From Clostridiaceae bacterium (lineage in GTDB: Bacteria > Bacillota > Clostridia > Acetivibrionales > DTU013): a stretch of DNA of 64,000 nucleotides. Every line of letters begins with the position of its first letter. The first letter of the stretch is position 1. The stretch spans positions 1 through 64,000 of the forward strand of contig JAAYPO010000008.1 of NCBI GenBank assembly GCA_012519745.1. The letters run 5' to 3'. The translations under genes were made by a program, and so were the position numbers. Of this stretch, positions 9,197 through 17,442 are shown piece by piece. Under the pieces are notes generated by a model that saw only the letters and a program-made list of their open reading frames with translations, was not told the DNA's origin and searched no databases.

Positions 9197-9228
9197 AAGA
9201 ATTTTTCTGCAAACGAAAAATTCTTTTT
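9197..9228 (+). terminator. terminator before sfsA
   Basis: AAGAATTTTTC and GAAAAATTCTT form an 11-bp AT-rich stem with a seven-base loop, continued by TTT. It closes the transcript of the DUF438 gene before sfsA. Confidence 0.6.
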
Positions 9229-9262
9229 GCATTATGTGATATAATGTTGCGGGGGTGGATGC

Positions 9263-9943
9263 TTGAAATACGAGGGAATATACAAAGGGGAATTCGTATC
9301 ACGTCCCAACCGCTTTATTGCAAATGTGATCATCGACGGCAGGCTTGAAACCGTCCATGTAAAAAACACAGGGCGCTGCAGGGAATTGCTTGTGCCCGGA
9401 GCAGCAGTATATTTACAGCGCCATCACAATACCCGGCGAAAGACCAAATGGTCTCTGATTTCTGTCGAAAAAGGCGGACGGATGGTAAATATCGACTCGC
9501 AGGCTCCGAATAAAGCCGTATTTGAGTGGCTTTCAAAAGGCGGCCTGCCCTTTGATATCACCACTATAAAGCCTGAATTCGTATATGGCCGCTCAAGGAT
9601 GGACTTCCTTATAACTGCAGGGGATGACAGGATACTGATAGAGGTAAAAGGTGTCACCCTTGAAAATGACGGCGTTGCAATGTTTCCTGATGCGCCGACT
9701 GACAGAGGTGTCAGACACCTGTTGGAGCTGTGTGACAGCCTTGAGGACAGCTTTATGGCAGCAGTTATTTTTGTGATACAGATGGAGGGTGTAAAGTATT
9801 TCACACCCAATGTCCAAACGCACAAGGAATTTGCCGAGGCCCTTTCCTATGTCAGAAAAAAGGGTGTCCGGGTACTTGCCTTTGACTGCTGCATCGGAGC
9901 CGACTATATGCATATCAACAAGGAAGTACAAGTAGTGCTTTAA
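9263..9943 (+). CDS. sfsA: SfsA family DNA-binding/sugar-fermentation-stimulation protein
   Basis: The 226-residue protein matches SfsA in length and in its segments FVSRPNRFIANV, HVKNTGRCRELL, RSRMDFL, ILIEVKGVTLE, FPDAPTDRGVRHL and the closing YVRKKGVRVLAFD. The N-terminal part is an OB-fold and the C-terminal part a nuclease-like fold; acidic residues of the latter (the D of RMDF, EVKGVT) are intact. SfsA was first described as a stimulator of maltose fermentation in E. coli; its biochemical role is still unclear. Translation starts at TTG after GGGGGTGG. Confidence 0.95.
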   Translation: MKYEGIYKGEFVSRPNRFIANVIIDGRLETVHVKNTGRCRELLVPGAAVYLQRHHNTRRKTKWSLISVEKGGRMVNIDSQAPNKAVFEWLSKGGLPFDITTIKPEFVYGRSRMDFLITAGDDRILIEVKGVTLENDGVAMFPDAPTDRGVRHLLELCDSLEDSFMAAVIFVIQMEGVKYFTPNVQTHKEFAEALSYVRKKGVRVLAFDCCIGADYMHINKEVQVVL

Positions 9944-10012
9944 ACAACGAAGCTGGTCTGCCAAAGGTCCGGCTGTTGATTTTCACAGGGTATGGAGTCC
10001 TGGGAGGTAATA

Positions 10013-10756
10013 ATGGATCTGGTGAGGGATATGATAAGTATACTGACAGCGTTGATGCTGACATCTACAGGCTTGGCCGGACCATCTTCTATTCCGGCGA
10101 TAGGGGAGGCTATCGGTGCGATGCCTTTAGAAGAGACTGTTGAGAAAGCCGAAGAATATGACGCTGTTTTAGAGACACTTGCTGTATTAGGTACTGCGAA
10201 TGCTTTATCGGATACGGAGCTTGTTTCAGCCGTGATCACAGACATAGCGGGCGACACCTCCGAACAGCTTGGAGCTGCAGTGGGTTTCGGCAGGCAGCAG
10301 GATGATGAAAGCCAATGGTATTGCCCCGAGATACCGATGAAAAAAGAGCATCAGAAGCTGCTGTGGGAATGCAGCAGGGAAAGAGGTCTTGACTATATAG
10401 ACATGCTGGCGCTCATATCCCTTGAAAGCAATTTCGATGAGAAATGCTCAAGCGGTAAACATAAAGGATATTTTCAAATAAACGCAAGCTATGGACCTGA
10501 GCTCGCCAAGCAACTGGGCACGGAAAACAAACCCCTGGATGGAGCCGTCAACATAAAATGGGGAACGGCCTTTTACAGCTGGATACTTCAGGATGTCCGT
10601 GTAAAGGACAAGGAGGGCAAGGACAAGAGGGACACAGCCCTTTCCATATACCAGCGCGGTGCCGGCGGTTATGACAGGTCAGGCCTCAGCACGCAGTATC
10701 TGGCTAAATATTACAAGAAAAGAGATATCATTGCTTCATACTTTGAAGGTAAGTGA
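10013..10756 (+). CDS. lytic-transglycosylase-like membrane-anchored protein
   Basis: The start ATG at 10013 follows GGGAGGTAATA and is preferred to the upstream ATG at 9992. The N-terminus has a short hydrophobic segment (about residues 5-25) that could be an uncleaved anchor or a signal peptide. Residues ~105-240 form a lysozyme-like SLT domain: LALISLESNFDE supplies the catalytic glutamate, KGYFQIN matches the family G-x-(F/M)-Q-(I/V) motif, and a later SIYQRGAGGY segment corresponds to the A-Y-N-x-G region. It would cleave peptidoglycan glycan strands at the outer membrane face. A role in spore or cell-wall remodelling is possible but unproven. Confidence 0.75.
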   Translation: MDLVRDMISILTALMLTSTGLAGPSSIPAIGEAIGAMPLEETVEKAEEYDAVLETLAVLGTANALSDTELVSAVITDIAGDTSEQLGAAVGFGRQQDDESQWYCPEIPMKKEHQKLLWECSRERGLDYIDMLALISLESNFDEKCSSGKHKGYFQINASYGPELAKQLGTENKPLDGAVNIKWGTAFYSWILQDVRVKDKEGKDKRDTALSIYQRGAGGYDRSGLSTQYLAKYYKKRDIIASYFEGK

Positions 10757-10834
10757 CAGTTGTAATCACAGCAGGTTATGTGCTATTATTGTGTTAACAT
10801 AATACTGCGATAAACAGCAAAAGGGGCCTCATAA

Positions 10835-12076
10835 ATGCCGGGAATATTATTGACGGAAATTCTTATGGGTCTATCCAGCGCGATAGATCTTGTTTCTCCA
10901 CAAATGGCAGATCATCACAAGCGTGTCGCTTACATAGCCTATTCCATTTCATCCGAAATAGGACTTCCTGAAAAAGACAGACTTTCCATTCTTGCCGCAG
11001 GACTTTTACATGACTGCGGAGCAATACATGATGATGAAAAGCTGAAAACCTTCAGGTTTGACTTTGGCGATTCAATGGAGGAAAGGCTGGAGCACTGTAC
11101 AAAGAGCTGGCAGATACTCAGCGGTATAGAAGAACTCCGGAACCCTGCCGAGATTATAAAGTATCATCATCTGTATTGGAATGAAGCTGAAGAGCTGAGA
11201 AATGAAGGGGCGGTCATACCGCTGGGGAGTTACATCCTGCATCTGGCAGACCGGGTGGATGTCCTGACAGACAGAACCAGTGAGGTGCTGCGCCAGCGAG
11301 ATGATATAGTTGAAATGATACGAAGCGGAAGTGGCACCATGTTCATGCCGGATGTGGTGGATGCGTTTTTGGAGCTGTCCGGCCGGGAATACTTCTGGTT
11401 TGACCTGGTAAGTCCTTATATCGAAGGGCTTATTGGTGATCTGTTGAGGTACAACAGGGTATCTGCCGATCTGAATAAAATGGTGTCTATAGCAAAGGTA
11501 TTTACCGGTATAATAGATTTCAGAAGCAGCTTCACTGCCGCTCATTCTGTGGGAGTAGCAGAATGTGCGGTACAGCTTGCAGCTAAAATGTCATTTTCTA
11601 AAAACGATCAGAAAAGGATAAAGATAGCAGGCTTGCTGCATGATCTGGGAAAGCTGTCTATCCCGTTGGATATATTGGAAAAGCAGGGACCTCTGACTCC
11701 CGGTGAATTCAACATCATGAGGAAGCACACTTTCTATTCATACCGGATATTGAGCAGGATACATGGGCTGGACAAGATCAATGAATGGGCTTCCTTACAT
11801 CATGAAAGGCTTGACGGCTCGGGATACCCATTCAAGCTCAGCGGCAGAAATCTCGATATAGGCTCTCGGATAATGGCAGTAAGCGATGTTTTTACTGCAC
11901 TTACGGAGAAAAGACCGTACCGGGAAGCACTGTCTTACGCAGATGCGCTGGGTATTATCAACAAAATGGTGAAGGGTAAGCATCTGGATGGAGATGTGGT
12001 GAAGGTCCTGAGGCTCCATACCGAGGAAATAAATGATTTCAAGCTTCAGGCACAGTACAGAGTGATCCCCACATAA
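10835..12076 (+). CDS. HD/HD-GYP double-domain phosphohydrolase
   Basis: The 413-residue protein has an N-terminal HD domain (LLHDCGAIHDDEK near residue 55; KYHHLYW) and a C-terminal HD-GYP domain with LLHDLGKLSIP, KHTFYSYRIL and HHERLDGSGYP. HD-GYP proteins hydrolyse cyclic di-GMP; the metal-binding His/Asp residues look complete in the second domain. No receiver, PAS or membrane domain is attached, so any input probably comes through the N-terminal HD domain. It is monocistronic with AAGGGG upstream of the ATG. Confidence 0.9.
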   Translation: MPGILLTEILMGLSSAIDLVSPQMADHHKRVAYIAYSISSEIGLPEKDRLSILAAGLLHDCGAIHDDEKLKTFRFDFGDSMEERLEHCTKSWQILSGIEELRNPAEIIKYHHLYWNEAEELRNEGAVIPLGSYILHLADRVDVLTDRTSEVLRQRDDIVEMIRSGSGTMFMPDVVDAFLELSGREYFWFDLVSPYIEGLIGDLLRYNRVSADLNKMVSIAKVFTGIIDFRSSFTAAHSVGVAECAVQLAAKMSFSKNDQKRIKIAGLLHDLGKLSIPLDILEKQGPLTPGEFNIMRKHTFYSYRILSRIHGLDKINEWASLHHERLDGSGYPFKLSGRNLDIGSRIMAVSDVFTALTEKRPYREALSYADALGIINKMVKGKHLDGDVVKVLRLHTEEINDFKLQAQYRVIPT

Positions 12077-12086
12077 AAGCACAATG

Positions 12087-12115
12087 AAGGGAGGGCTTGG
12101 TGCAGACCCTCCCTT
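12087..12115. terminator. hairpin between convergent genes
   Basis: AAGGGAGGG pairs with CCCTCCCTT around an eleven-base loop. It lies between the stop of the HD-GYP gene and the end of the minus-strand coat-like gene and could serve both, though the flanking T-runs are poor. Confidence 0.55.
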
Positions 12116-12178
12116 ATCAAAATGCTCTTAGCTGCACTTTGAGCAGCTCCACAGAGCCGCCGGAAATGTTCCCTGATC

Positions 12179-12784
12179 TCAGTAGAACGGGTAGCCTCCG
12201 TAAAAGCCTCCATATGGATATCCAAAGCCGCCAAAAAACGGGCGTCTTCTTCTGCGGATCAGGCTTGTTATCAGCAGTGCTCCGATGAAGTCCCTTAAAA
12301 CTCTCCTGCCGCCGCCGTAAAACTGTCTTTCCTCAGGATTTGGACTGTTCTTGACGGCTGCTTCAACATTGGACTCCACTTTTTTGTAGACATCTGATAC
12401 CATGGAATCCAGATCATCTTTAGAAGGACATTGCTCACCATGCTTGCCCATCCATTTTTCACAAGCATTTTCTACCACCGGCGCAATAATGTTATATGTC
12501 TGTGGATATAAGCTTTCAAGATCCTCTGTTGGCATTTCGGCAAACTGGCCGTAGGGCATCATGTTAGCGTTTGGCATTGGCATCATGTTGGCGTTTTGCA
12601 TCGGCATCATGCCGGCGTTTTGCATCGGCATCATGCCGGCGTTTTGCATCGGCATCATACCGGCGTTCTGCATCGGCATCATACCAACATTCTGCATCGG
12701 GAGCACATTATCGCTCTGCATTGGCATCATACCTGTATTTTGCACCGGGAGCACATTTGCGTTGTCTCGGTAATAGCTATACAT
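12179..12784 (-). CDS. octapeptide-repeat protein, spore-coat-like
   Basis: Translation from the ATG at 12784 (GGAGG seven bases upstream) gives 201 residues. Residues 8-80 are about nine copies of an eight-residue unit, GMMPMQNA and variants (NVLPMQNV, NMMPMPNA), encoded by a 24-bp tandem DNA repeat. The middle (about 85-150) is charged and helical with two cysteines; the C-terminus is RRRRR followed by a Gly/Tyr/Phe-rich tail. Met/Pro/Gln repeats and G-Y-G-F tails recall spore coat and exosporium proteins, hence the label, but no family is recognised. The repeat number is likely to vary between strains. Confidence 0.6.
   Translation of the reverse strand: MYSYYRDNANVLPVQNTGMMPMQSDNVLPMQNVGMMPMQNAGMMPMQNAGMMPMQNAGMMPMQNANMMPMPNANMMPYGQFAEMPTEDLESLYPQTYNIIAPVVENACEKWMGKHGEQCPSKDDLDSMVSDVYKKVESNVEAAVKNSPNPEERQFYGGGRRVLRDFIGALLITSLIRRRRRPFFGGFGYPYGGFYGGYPFY
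12548..12766 (-). repeat. 24-bp coding tandem repeat
   Basis: About nine imperfect copies of a 24-bp unit (GGCATCATGCCGGCGTTTTG and four more bases in plus-strand reading) lie inside the coat-like gene. The unit length is a multiple of three, so copy number can change without a frameshift. The middle four copies are the most alike, which suggests recent expansion there. Confidence 0.9.
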
Positions 12785-12929
12785 TGATAAACCTCCTATC
12801 ACATTAATAATCACGATTGTTATCCATGTTACAATTTATGAAAGTATTATAAGAAGGGTTACGGTTTATTACTTTATGTTAATAACAAAATAGCCGTTGT
12901 ATTCAGAGAAAGGATCATGTCATACATTT

Positions 12930-12968
12930 GACGGGAGCGGGAATGTTATTATCTGCGTCTAATTAGTG
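12930..12968 (+). promoter_or_regulatory. possible ECF-type promoter of the sigma operon
   Basis: CGTCTAATT at 12956-12964, upstream of the sigma gene, resembles the CGTC -10 element used by many Firmicutes ECF sigma factors that transcribe their own genes. The -35 side (around 12934-12940) is not a clear match, so this is tentative. Confidence 0.3.
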
Positions 12969-13039
12969 TAAATCAATTAAAGTGCGTGACATTCCTCAGC
13001 CGGGAATGCTGCAGCATCTACAGTGAAAGGAGGCAGCTG

Positions 13040-13597
13040 ATGTATTCTCTTTCGGTACCAAAGGAGAATGATCCGGGCGGCAATACGGATATATCTGAAA
13101 CAGTCAGGCGATTGATGGAGCAGTACGGCAATGATGTACTAAGGACTGCATTCATGTATCTCAAGGACAGACAAAGGGCGGAAGATGCCTTTCAGGAAGT
13201 GTTCATCAGGGTCTTGCGCAAGTATGGTGACTTCAAAGGCGAGAGCAGCGAGAAGACCTGGCTCATCAAGATCACAATAAATCTGTGCAAGGATATCCTG
13301 CGCAGCTCCTGGCTCAAAATGGTCATAGTAAGCGACCGCATCGGTTCCAATAAGGCTGTGTCCGGAGTAGAGGACGGGTATATAAGAAAGGATGAAAGCA
13401 AGCAGATTTTCAATGAAGTATTATCCCTTCCGCCTGCGTTCAGGGAAGTAGTCATTCTGTATTACTACCACGGATACGACACTCCGGAGATCAGCAGTAT
13501 CCTGGATGTGAAAGAAGGGACTGTCAGAAGCAGGCTCCACAGGGCAAGAGAAATGCTGAGAACGAAACTGGGAGGGAGGTTTGAGGCAGGTGAGTAG
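13040..13597 (+). CDS. ECF-type RNA polymerase sigma factor
   Basis: The 185-residue protein contains sigma region 2 (about 25-90, with DRQRAEDAFQEVFIRVL) and region 4 (about 125-178, with YYYHGYDTPEISSILD and EGTVRSRLHRAREML), and lacks regions 1 and 3, as in ECF sigma factors. The ATG at 13040 has AAAGGAGG eight bases upstream and is preferred over the longer frame starting at 12986. Its stop overlaps the start of the next gene, a membrane protein that probably holds it inactive. Confidence 0.95.
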   Translation: MYSLSVPKENDPGGNTDISETVRRLMEQYGNDVLRTAFMYLKDRQRAEDAFQEVFIRVLRKYGDFKGESSEKTWLIKITINLCKDILRSSWLKMVIVSDRIGSNKAVSGVEDGYIRKDESKQIFNEVLSLPPAFREVVILYYYHGYDTPEISSILDVKEGTVRSRLHRAREMLRTKLGGRFEAGE

Positions 13598-14282
13598 GAA
13601 TTTTGATTTCAAAAAATTAGCTGATGAGGCTATGTGTGATATATATGTTACGCAGGCAATGATGGATGAGGTGATAAGAAGGGGAAGCGAAAGAAAGCGC
13701 CGGACGGGTATGCCGTTGTTTAGACTGGCAGCTGTCGCCGCATGCGGAGTGCTGATTTTCGGCATACTTCATTTTACCGGCATCCTGAAGCCCGATGGCA
13801 TAAATGTGCCCCAGGATGTCCAGCCCGGCATTTTCTCGGCAAATCAGCCGGAATCAGCCGAACCGAATGACAGTATGCTCAATGGGCCGCGGATACGGCA
13901 GTGGCAGCCGGGTTCGCCTGAGGAAGCGGGCAGAAGCTTTGGAGAAGGGTTTCTTATACCATCATATATCCCGGAAGGATTTGAACCGGCCGGCATATAC
14001 GCATCGGTGACCGGTGAGGGAAATGCTGACAGTGTCATACTAAGCTATATTGCCGGGGACCGTTCTTTTATGATAATGGAGCAAAAAGCAGCCGAAGAGT
14101 GGAAATTCCCTGGTTTTGAGGCGATCGATATAAATGGGGCAGAGGGTTTTGTGAATTCACAGGAGCAGTACACGGAAGTGTATTGGTTCACAGGGGGAGT
14201 CCAATACTCGGTGTCCGGCGTGGTTGACCGGGAGGAGGCCATTATGACCGCCAGATCCATGGAACCGGCATTGGAGCAATAA
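13590..14282 (+). CDS. membrane-bound putative anti-sigma factor with DUF4367-like domain
   Basis: This gene overlaps the sigma gene by 8 bp (GTG at 13590; a TTG at 13581 is also possible), so the two are translationally coupled. The ~230-residue product has a short cytoplasmic part (1-42), one membrane helix (about 43-63), a Pro/Ser/Glu-rich linker and an extracytoplasmic domain from about residue 105 (PSYIPEGFEP..., later NGAEGFVNSQ and WFTGGVQYSVSG) of the DUF4367 type. The cytoplasmic part has no H-x3-C-x2-C zinc motif, so it is not a classical zinc anti-sigma. The stop codon is in the first unit of a 19-bp tandem array. Confidence 0.8.
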   Translation: MSRNFDFKKLADEAMCDIYVTQAMMDEVIRRGSERKRRTGMPLFRLAAVAACGVLIFGILHFTGILKPDGINVPQDVQPGIFSANQPESAEPNDSMLNGPRIRQWQPGSPEEAGRSFGEGFLIPSYIPEGFEPAGIYASVTGEGNADSVILSYIAGDRSFMIMEQKAAEEWKFPGFEAIDINGAEGFVNSQEQYTEVYWFTGGVQYSVSGVVDREEAIMTARSMEPALEQ

Positions 14283-14460
14283 CAGCGTCGGAGAGCAATA
14301 GAGGCGTCGGAGAGCAATAGAGGCGGCAGAGGGGAATAACGGCGGCAGAGGGGAATAACGACGGCAGAGAGGAATAATGGCGGCAGAGAGGAATAACGAC
14401 GGCAGAGAGGAATAATGGCGGCAGAGAGGAATAACGACTGCAGAGGGGTAAAAGAGGTGC
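14271..14460 (+). repeat. ten 19-bp tandem units starting in the anti-sigma stop
   Basis: Exactly ten 19-bp units fill 190 bases (e.g. AGAGAGGAATAATGGCGGC). The first unit codes for the last residues and TAA stop of the anti-sigma gene; later units alternate between AACGAC and AATGGC variants, a sign of higher-order duplication of a 38-bp pair. Nineteen is not a multiple of three. The array separates the anti-sigma gene from the exported protein gene. Confidence 0.95.
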
Positions 14461-14577
14461 CGTGCGGCAAAAGAGACGCAGCGGAGCATTGGAATGAATG
14501 ATGAAAGCAAGGATGACAGCAATGGAACAAATAGGCAAGACCGAAATAAATAAAACAATAATTGGAGGAACAAAAAT

Positions 14578-15327
14578 ATGATCAGATCAAAAGCAATAAA
14601 GGCACTCATAGTAGGACTGGGACTTTCAATGGCATTATCTACGGCTGCATTTGCCGAAAAGCTGCCGGATGAGGAGATGAAGATACAGATCACGAGTATC
14701 GGTAAGACAACTGAAGCACTTCCGCCGGATGCTATGGTCTCCAGTGATGGGCAGGTCATACTTCCGAAGGCCGGGACCGATGCAGCTGTGAGCGGGCTGA
14801 CCGGAGCCGGGACCAACGGCTCGTCCGGTTCCATCGAACCCGCAATGGCAGCAGATGCCGTGATAAGGGAAATGTATGACAGGCAGCTGGAGGCTGACAG
14901 ATATCTTTTTGCAGACCATACCGAAGAAATAGCGGCAAAGGGGATAACCGTGACACACACTTCAGCGACAAATGAATATGTCGAGATAGGTATCATTCCC
15001 TTCAATGAAGAGAACGCCGATTTTATATACCAGGCACTTGGTAAAGATAAGATAAAGGTAGTTGAGGGTGTGCAGGCCGTAACTATGGACATAGGTCTGG
15101 CTGCCGACGGATCAGAGGCTTTGGAAGCTCAGTTATATTCCACAGAGGCAGAGATTTTAACTACAACTGCAGATGATTCGAGGGTATATATGACAGCTGC
15201 CCCGGTATCAGCACCCGTGGAATCCCAAAATGCGACATCAGTAATAATAGCAATAGCTGCGGCAGCAGTTCTGCTCGGAGGAGCGCTGCTGCTGACCCGC
15301 AGGATGAAAACTGTAAAAGGCGGCTAA
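14578..15327 (+). CDS. exported protein with C-terminal membrane anchor
   Basis: The 249-residue product has a Sec signal peptide (about 1-26, cleavage after AFA), an acidic extracellular part with a Gly/Ser/Thr-rich stretch near 65-80, and a C-terminal helix (about 220-240) followed by RRMK. That makes it a surface protein anchored by its C-terminus. No family is recognised. GGAGG lies eight bases before the ATG. It is third in line after the sigma and anti-sigma genes with a repeat-filled gap, so it may be a target or an accessory of that signalling pair. Confidence 0.75.
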   Translation: MIRSKAIKALIVGLGLSMALSTAAFAEKLPDEEMKIQITSIGKTTEALPPDAMVSSDGQVILPKAGTDAAVSGLTGAGTNGSSGSIEPAMAADAVIREMYDRQLEADRYLFADHTEEIAAKGITVTHTSATNEYVEIGIIPFNEENADFIYQALGKDKIKVVEGVQAVTMDIGLAADGSEALEAQLYSTEAEILTTTADDSRVYMTAAPVSAPVESQNATSVIIAIAAAAVLLGGALLLTRRMKTVKGG

Positions 15328-15360
15328 AAAGCAGCCGGTCTGTTAATATTAAATGGTATG

Positions 15361-15390
15361 AAGGGGACAGACCTTTGGAGTGTCCCCTTT
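15361..15390. terminator. bidirectional terminator
   Basis: AAGGGGAC pairs with GTCCCCTT around a 13-base loop; T residues follow on the plus strand and the preceding AA/TA bases give a weak run on the minus strand. It lies between the convergent exported-protein and SDR genes. Confidence 0.65.
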
Positions 15391-15404
15391 ATACTTTGTA
15401 TTTA

Positions 15405-16184
15405 TCATATCTTCTGCATCAGATGTTTTCCAAGTCCGGTAGTCATTCTTCGGGGGACAAGCCTTACAGAAAAAGCCAGAAGCTTGTTTTTTGCACCGAC
15501 AACGACGATGCGCTTTCCCTTCATAAGTGCTTTGTACCCGATTGCAGCCACTTCATCGGAACTTGATATCCTGCCTTTGAAATATCTTGTATCCTCTATG
15601 TTTCCTCTTTTGGCAAAATTGGTGCTGGTAGCGCCGGGACAGAGTGCTGTAACAGTGATCCCCGTACCGGCAAGTTCCTCGGCGATGCCTTCGGAGAAGT
15701 ATAGCACAAAAGCCTTGGATGCACAATATACGGCATTCAGGGGGCAGGGCTGGAAGGATGCGGTGGATGCGAGGTTGAGTATACGGCCGCTGCCTCTGGC
15801 TGTCATGTCAGCCAGAAAGAGCCCGGTCAGCTTGACCAGAGTATTCATGTTGAGATACATAAGTCTTTCGATGTCCTTCAGCGGCACCTGGTGAAAATTG
15901 CCGTATACCTGTATTCCCGCATTGTTTACAAGTATATCGATCCTTATGGACTTATCGGATACCGCTTTATATAATTCCTCTGCACTGCCTTCCAAAGAAA
16001 GATCCATTGGGATCGAATAAATCGTTATCTTTTTGGAAACCGATTTGATTTCAGCTTCAGCCTTTTTCAGATTTTCCTCGTTCTGCGAAACCATTACCAG
16101 ATCATATCCGTCTCTTGCGAACATCTTGGCCAGTGCAAGGCCGATCCCGCTGGATGCACCTGTAATAAGTACTGTTTTAGCCAT
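15405..16184 (-). CDS. short-chain dehydrogenase/reductase
   Basis: From the ATG at 16184 (GAGGTGAT ribosome binding site) the protein has 259 residues and the complete classical SDR set: TGASSGIG cofactor loop at residues 7-14, NNAG near 85, and the catalytic serine and YCASKAF motif near 155. It uses NAD(P)H to reduce or oxidise a carbonyl/alcohol; the substrate cannot be read from sequence. The longer upstream frame lacks a ribosome binding site. It is divergent from the AraC-type regulator at 16326 with ~140 bp between, which suggests that regulator controls it. Confidence 0.9.
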   Translation of the reverse strand: MAKTVLITGASSGIGLALAKMFARDGYDLVMVSQNEENLKKAEAEIKSVSKKITIYSIPMDLSLEGSAEELYKAVSDKSIRIDILVNNAGIQVYGNFHQVPLKDIERLMYLNMNTLVKLTGLFLADMTARGSGRILNLASTASFQPCPLNAVYCASKAFVLYFSEGIAEELAGTGITVTALCPGATSTNFAKRGNIEDTRYFKGRISSSDEVAAIGYKALMKGKRIVVVGAKNKLLAFSVRLVPRRMTTGLGKHLMQKI

Positions 16185-16325
16185 ATTTATCACCTCGGGT
16201 ATTTGATGATCACATTTTAACCTCTTACCGGAGGAGATCCAATGATTGCAGGTGCAGAAAATATTGACATTTAACGCATTCAATATTAATCTGTAGCTAA
16301 CATCTTTATTGACAGGGAGTTTGCA

Positions 16326-17420
16326 ATGGATTTCATCTCAACATTGTCTGCAGCCAAAGTATCGGCATTCCTTCACGATATAGGGGAATATGGAGTGAGC
16401 TGTGAGCAGATATTGCGCGGGGCTCGTTTGAATGAAACCATACTGCAGTATCCGGATCACCGCATCACATCCCTGGAATTCAGAAGGGTATTGCATGAGA
16501 CAGTCAGACTTACGGGGAATGAAGACATCGGACTGCTTCAGGGCAAGGGCATCGCCAGAGGATTTTCGAATATCGTCGGGTATGTTTTGATGAATTGCAG
16601 GACTCTGGGAGAAGCGGCCGATAAATACTGCAAATATGAAAAAATCGTTGACGGCACCAGTATTACGGAGCTGCAGAAGTCTGACGGACAGGTCTGCCTG
16701 AAATGCACGACGATAGATGAAGAACTGAAAGGCAACAGACAGTTTTCAGATTTTCGGGCTGCGGGGATCCTTACATATACAAAATTGCTGACAGGCACAA
16801 AGACAGAGCCTGTACAGATCCAGTTCTCATACCCCCGTCCTTCTGAAATTGCAGCATATGAGAGGATTTTTGGCTGCCCGGTTTATTTTGGCAGGGATTC
16901 AGACATATTGACATTCAGGCAGAAGGATATGGAGCAGACGGTCATGGAGCCAAACGGCGCCCTGCTTGCCGACTTTGAGGATATAGCGCGGAAAACACTG
17001 AAAAGGTTCGGCATAAAGGGTATCTATACGGGAAAGGTAACAGACATCCTCCTGCAGGAAATCAGGGGGGAGACCCCTGCCATCGGGAGAGTCGCAGAAC
17101 TGCTCTCGATGAGCATCCGTAACCTCCAGCTGTGTCTCAGACGGGAGGGCACCTCTTACTCCGCCCTTGTAGATGAGATCAGGCAGCGAATGGCTGTCAG
17201 CTATCTGAAGGACAGGACCATTTCTACGGATGAGATAGCATATGTGCTGGGATTTTCTGAGAGCAGTGCTTTTCAAAGGGCTTTTAAGCGCTGGACAAAT
17301 ATCACTCCGGGAGCGTACAGGGATCTTTTGTCTGGCAGACAGATCAATGCAGTGACCACAGAAATGACCACAGAAGTGACTACAGAAATGACCACAGAAA
17401 TGACCACAGAAGTGAATTGA
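16326..17420 (+). CDS. AraC-family regulator with arabinose-operon-regulator-type N-terminal domain
   Basis: The N-terminal ~200 residues resemble the Arabinose_bd/OruR-type sensor domain (SFSNIVGYVLMNCRTLGEAADKY region), and residues ~240-335 carry the double helix-turn-helix with the AraC signature SYLKDRTISTDEIAYVLGFSE followed by FQRAFKRW and TPGAYR. After residue 340 there is an odd tail of TTEMTTEV repeats, encoded by five 12-bp direct repeats and ending in the stop. The ligand is unknown; the divergent SDR gene is the likely target. Confidence 0.85.
   Translation: MDFISTLSAAKVSAFLHDIGEYGVSCEQILRGARLNETILQYPDHRITSLEFRRVLHETVRLTGNEDIGLLQGKGIARGFSNIVGYVLMNCRTLGEAADKYCKYEKIVDGTSITELQKSDGQVCLKCTTIDEELKGNRQFSDFRAAGILTYTKLLTGTKTEPVQIQFSYPRPSEIAAYERIFGCPVYFGRDSDILTFRQKDMEQTVMEPNGALLADFEDIARKTLKRFGIKGIYTGKVTDILLQEIRGETPAIGRVAELLSMSIRNLQLCLRREGTSYSALVDEIRQRMAVSYLKDRTISTDEIAYVLGFSESSAFQRAFKRWTNITPGAYRDLLSGRQINAVTTEMTTEVTTEMTTEMTTEVN
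17352..17420 (+). repeat. 12-bp in-frame repeats at the end of the AraC gene
   Basis: Five copies of RTGACYACAGAA code for a (V/M)TTE tail directly before the stop. The tail lies beyond the DNA-binding domain and is unlikely to be needed for it. Confidence 0.9.
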
Positions 17421-17442
17421 CTGGTATGAGGAAGGATAATAG

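Noticed and set aside
14157-15092. Long minus-strand open frames across the 14.2-15.1 kb region
   Set aside because: They are shadows of the anti-sigma and exported-protein genes and of the 19-bp array; no ribosome binding site, and the text is repeat-derived.
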